A stretch of 5,702 bases of DNA from Pseudomonadota bacterium (lineage in GTDB: Bacteria > Desulfobacterota > BSN033 > G020346125). Position numbers and translations under genes: made by a program. The notes under the pieces were generated by a model. The model was not told the origin of the DNA. It ran no database searches and was given only the letters and a program-made list of their open reading frames with translations. The stretch lies in contig DAOVIU010000106.1 in assembly GCA_030673585.1 (NCBI GenBank), positions 1-5,702 on the forward strand, written 5' to 3'. Below are positions 5,398 to 5,702 of this stretch, piece after piece. Position 1 is the stretch's first letter. Every line of letters starts with the position of its first letter.

Positions 5398-5702
5398 GGA
5401 AATTGAATTCGCCGTAATACAGGTTCTCTGGAATCCGCTCGTTGACTCCCTTCTCTAAATCCATCCTCCTGTCCGCCCTTGTCCTCAGCGGATAAAATGC
5501 TTGTGTTAACTCGCTCCTCACCATATAATGATAATCCGTTTTGGGCTTTTTGGAGCATCACCACTTTCCCTAATCCGTGTGCTGTCGTTATGGCGTGCGT
5601 GCTCCGATTTTTTTTTCGTGAGTATCTCTATATGGTTTTTCCATTAATCAATGACCGATGGGTAGCAGCACTCACCCGGGACGAGGATAAAGATCTGGCC
5701 GA
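5398..5702. other. Upstream region without a confident gene
   Basis: No reading frame here has a recognisable product. Minus-strand frames starting at 5524 (78 codons, running through the promoter to 5288) and at 5558 (54 codons) show no family motifs. On the plus strand a frame is open from 5446 to the right edge, with ATGs at 5497, 5590 and 5632, the last beginning MVFPLINDRWVAAL. On the minus strand a short frame entering from the right edge ends at TAA 5646-5644 and reads GQIFILVPGECCYPSVID. Either of these could be the edge of a neighbouring gene. An 8-bp repeat TAATCCGT occurs at 5532-5539 and 5571-5578. Confidence 0.4.
5550..5616 (+). terminator. Possible plus-strand rho-independent terminator
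   Basis: GGAGCA (5552-5557) can pair with TGCTCC (5600-5605), and the pairing extends inward (CAC with GTG) across a bulge. It is followed at once by nine T residues (5608-5616). The loop is long, about 33 nt, which weakens the call. No confident plus-strand gene ends here. If real, it would stop antisense transcripts or mark the end of a gene not resolved in this window. Confidence 0.22.

Noticed and set aside
5288..5524. 78-codon minus-strand frame upstream of the flavoprotein gene
   Set aside because: It runs straight through the best promoter in the window, has no Shine-Dalgarno at its first ATG, and the AGGAGG before its internal ATG touches that codon with no spacing. No family resemblance was seen.
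1..5702. CRISPR arrays, tRNA/rRNA genes, insertion sequences or phage genes
   Set aside because: No regularly spaced repeats, no RNA gene signatures, no transposase motifs and no terminal inverted repeats were found on either strand.

Overview
The window is one stretch of a bacterial, most likely anaerobic, chromosome. All five confident genes lie on the minus strand and read as one operon from right to left. Three things point to a bacterium: a near-consensus sigma70-type promoter (TTGACA, 17 bp, TATACA), Shine-Dalgarno sequences before most genes, and tightly packed genes. The oxygen-sensitive class I fumarase, the iron-sulfur-rich soluble-type fumarate reductase and the ferredoxin modules suggest an anaerobe, for example a sulfate reducer, a syntroph or a reductive-TCA organism. 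The species cannot be named from this window.

Layout in transcription order: (1) 5702-5271 is a non-coding or unresolved leader that becomes very AT-rich near the promoter. It holds the promoter at 5397-5369, two related palindromic sites, and a possible plus-strand terminator. (2) 5270-3636 encodes a fumarate reductase/succinate dehydrogenase flavoprotein with an extra N-terminal segment. (3) 3626-2901 encodes its iron-sulfur partner, with one 2Fe-2S and two 4Fe-4S sites. (4) 2904-2383 encodes the beta subunit of a two-subunit class I fumarase. (5) 2372-1509 encodes the alpha subunit. (6) 1476 to the left edge encodes a succinyl-CoA ligase beta subunit that continues without a stop into a two-cluster ferredoxin domain. 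It is cut by the window edge.

Together the genes cover a continuous arc of the TCA cycle: malate <-> fumarate <-> succinate <-> succinyl-CoA. The arc could run reductively (reductive TCA, fumarate respiration) or oxidatively (for example propionate oxidation by the methylmalonyl-CoA route). A succinyl-CoA ligase alpha subunit (sucD) is expected just beyond the left edge but is not seen. No membrane anchor subunit is present in the window.

The most unusual feature is the fusion of the succinyl-CoA ligase beta subunit to a 2x[4Fe-4S] ferredoxin module, together with changes in the ligase's own C-terminal domain. Other points are the loss of the flavin-linking histidine, four cysteines where SdhB has a 3Fe-4S site, and the beta-before-alpha fumarase order.
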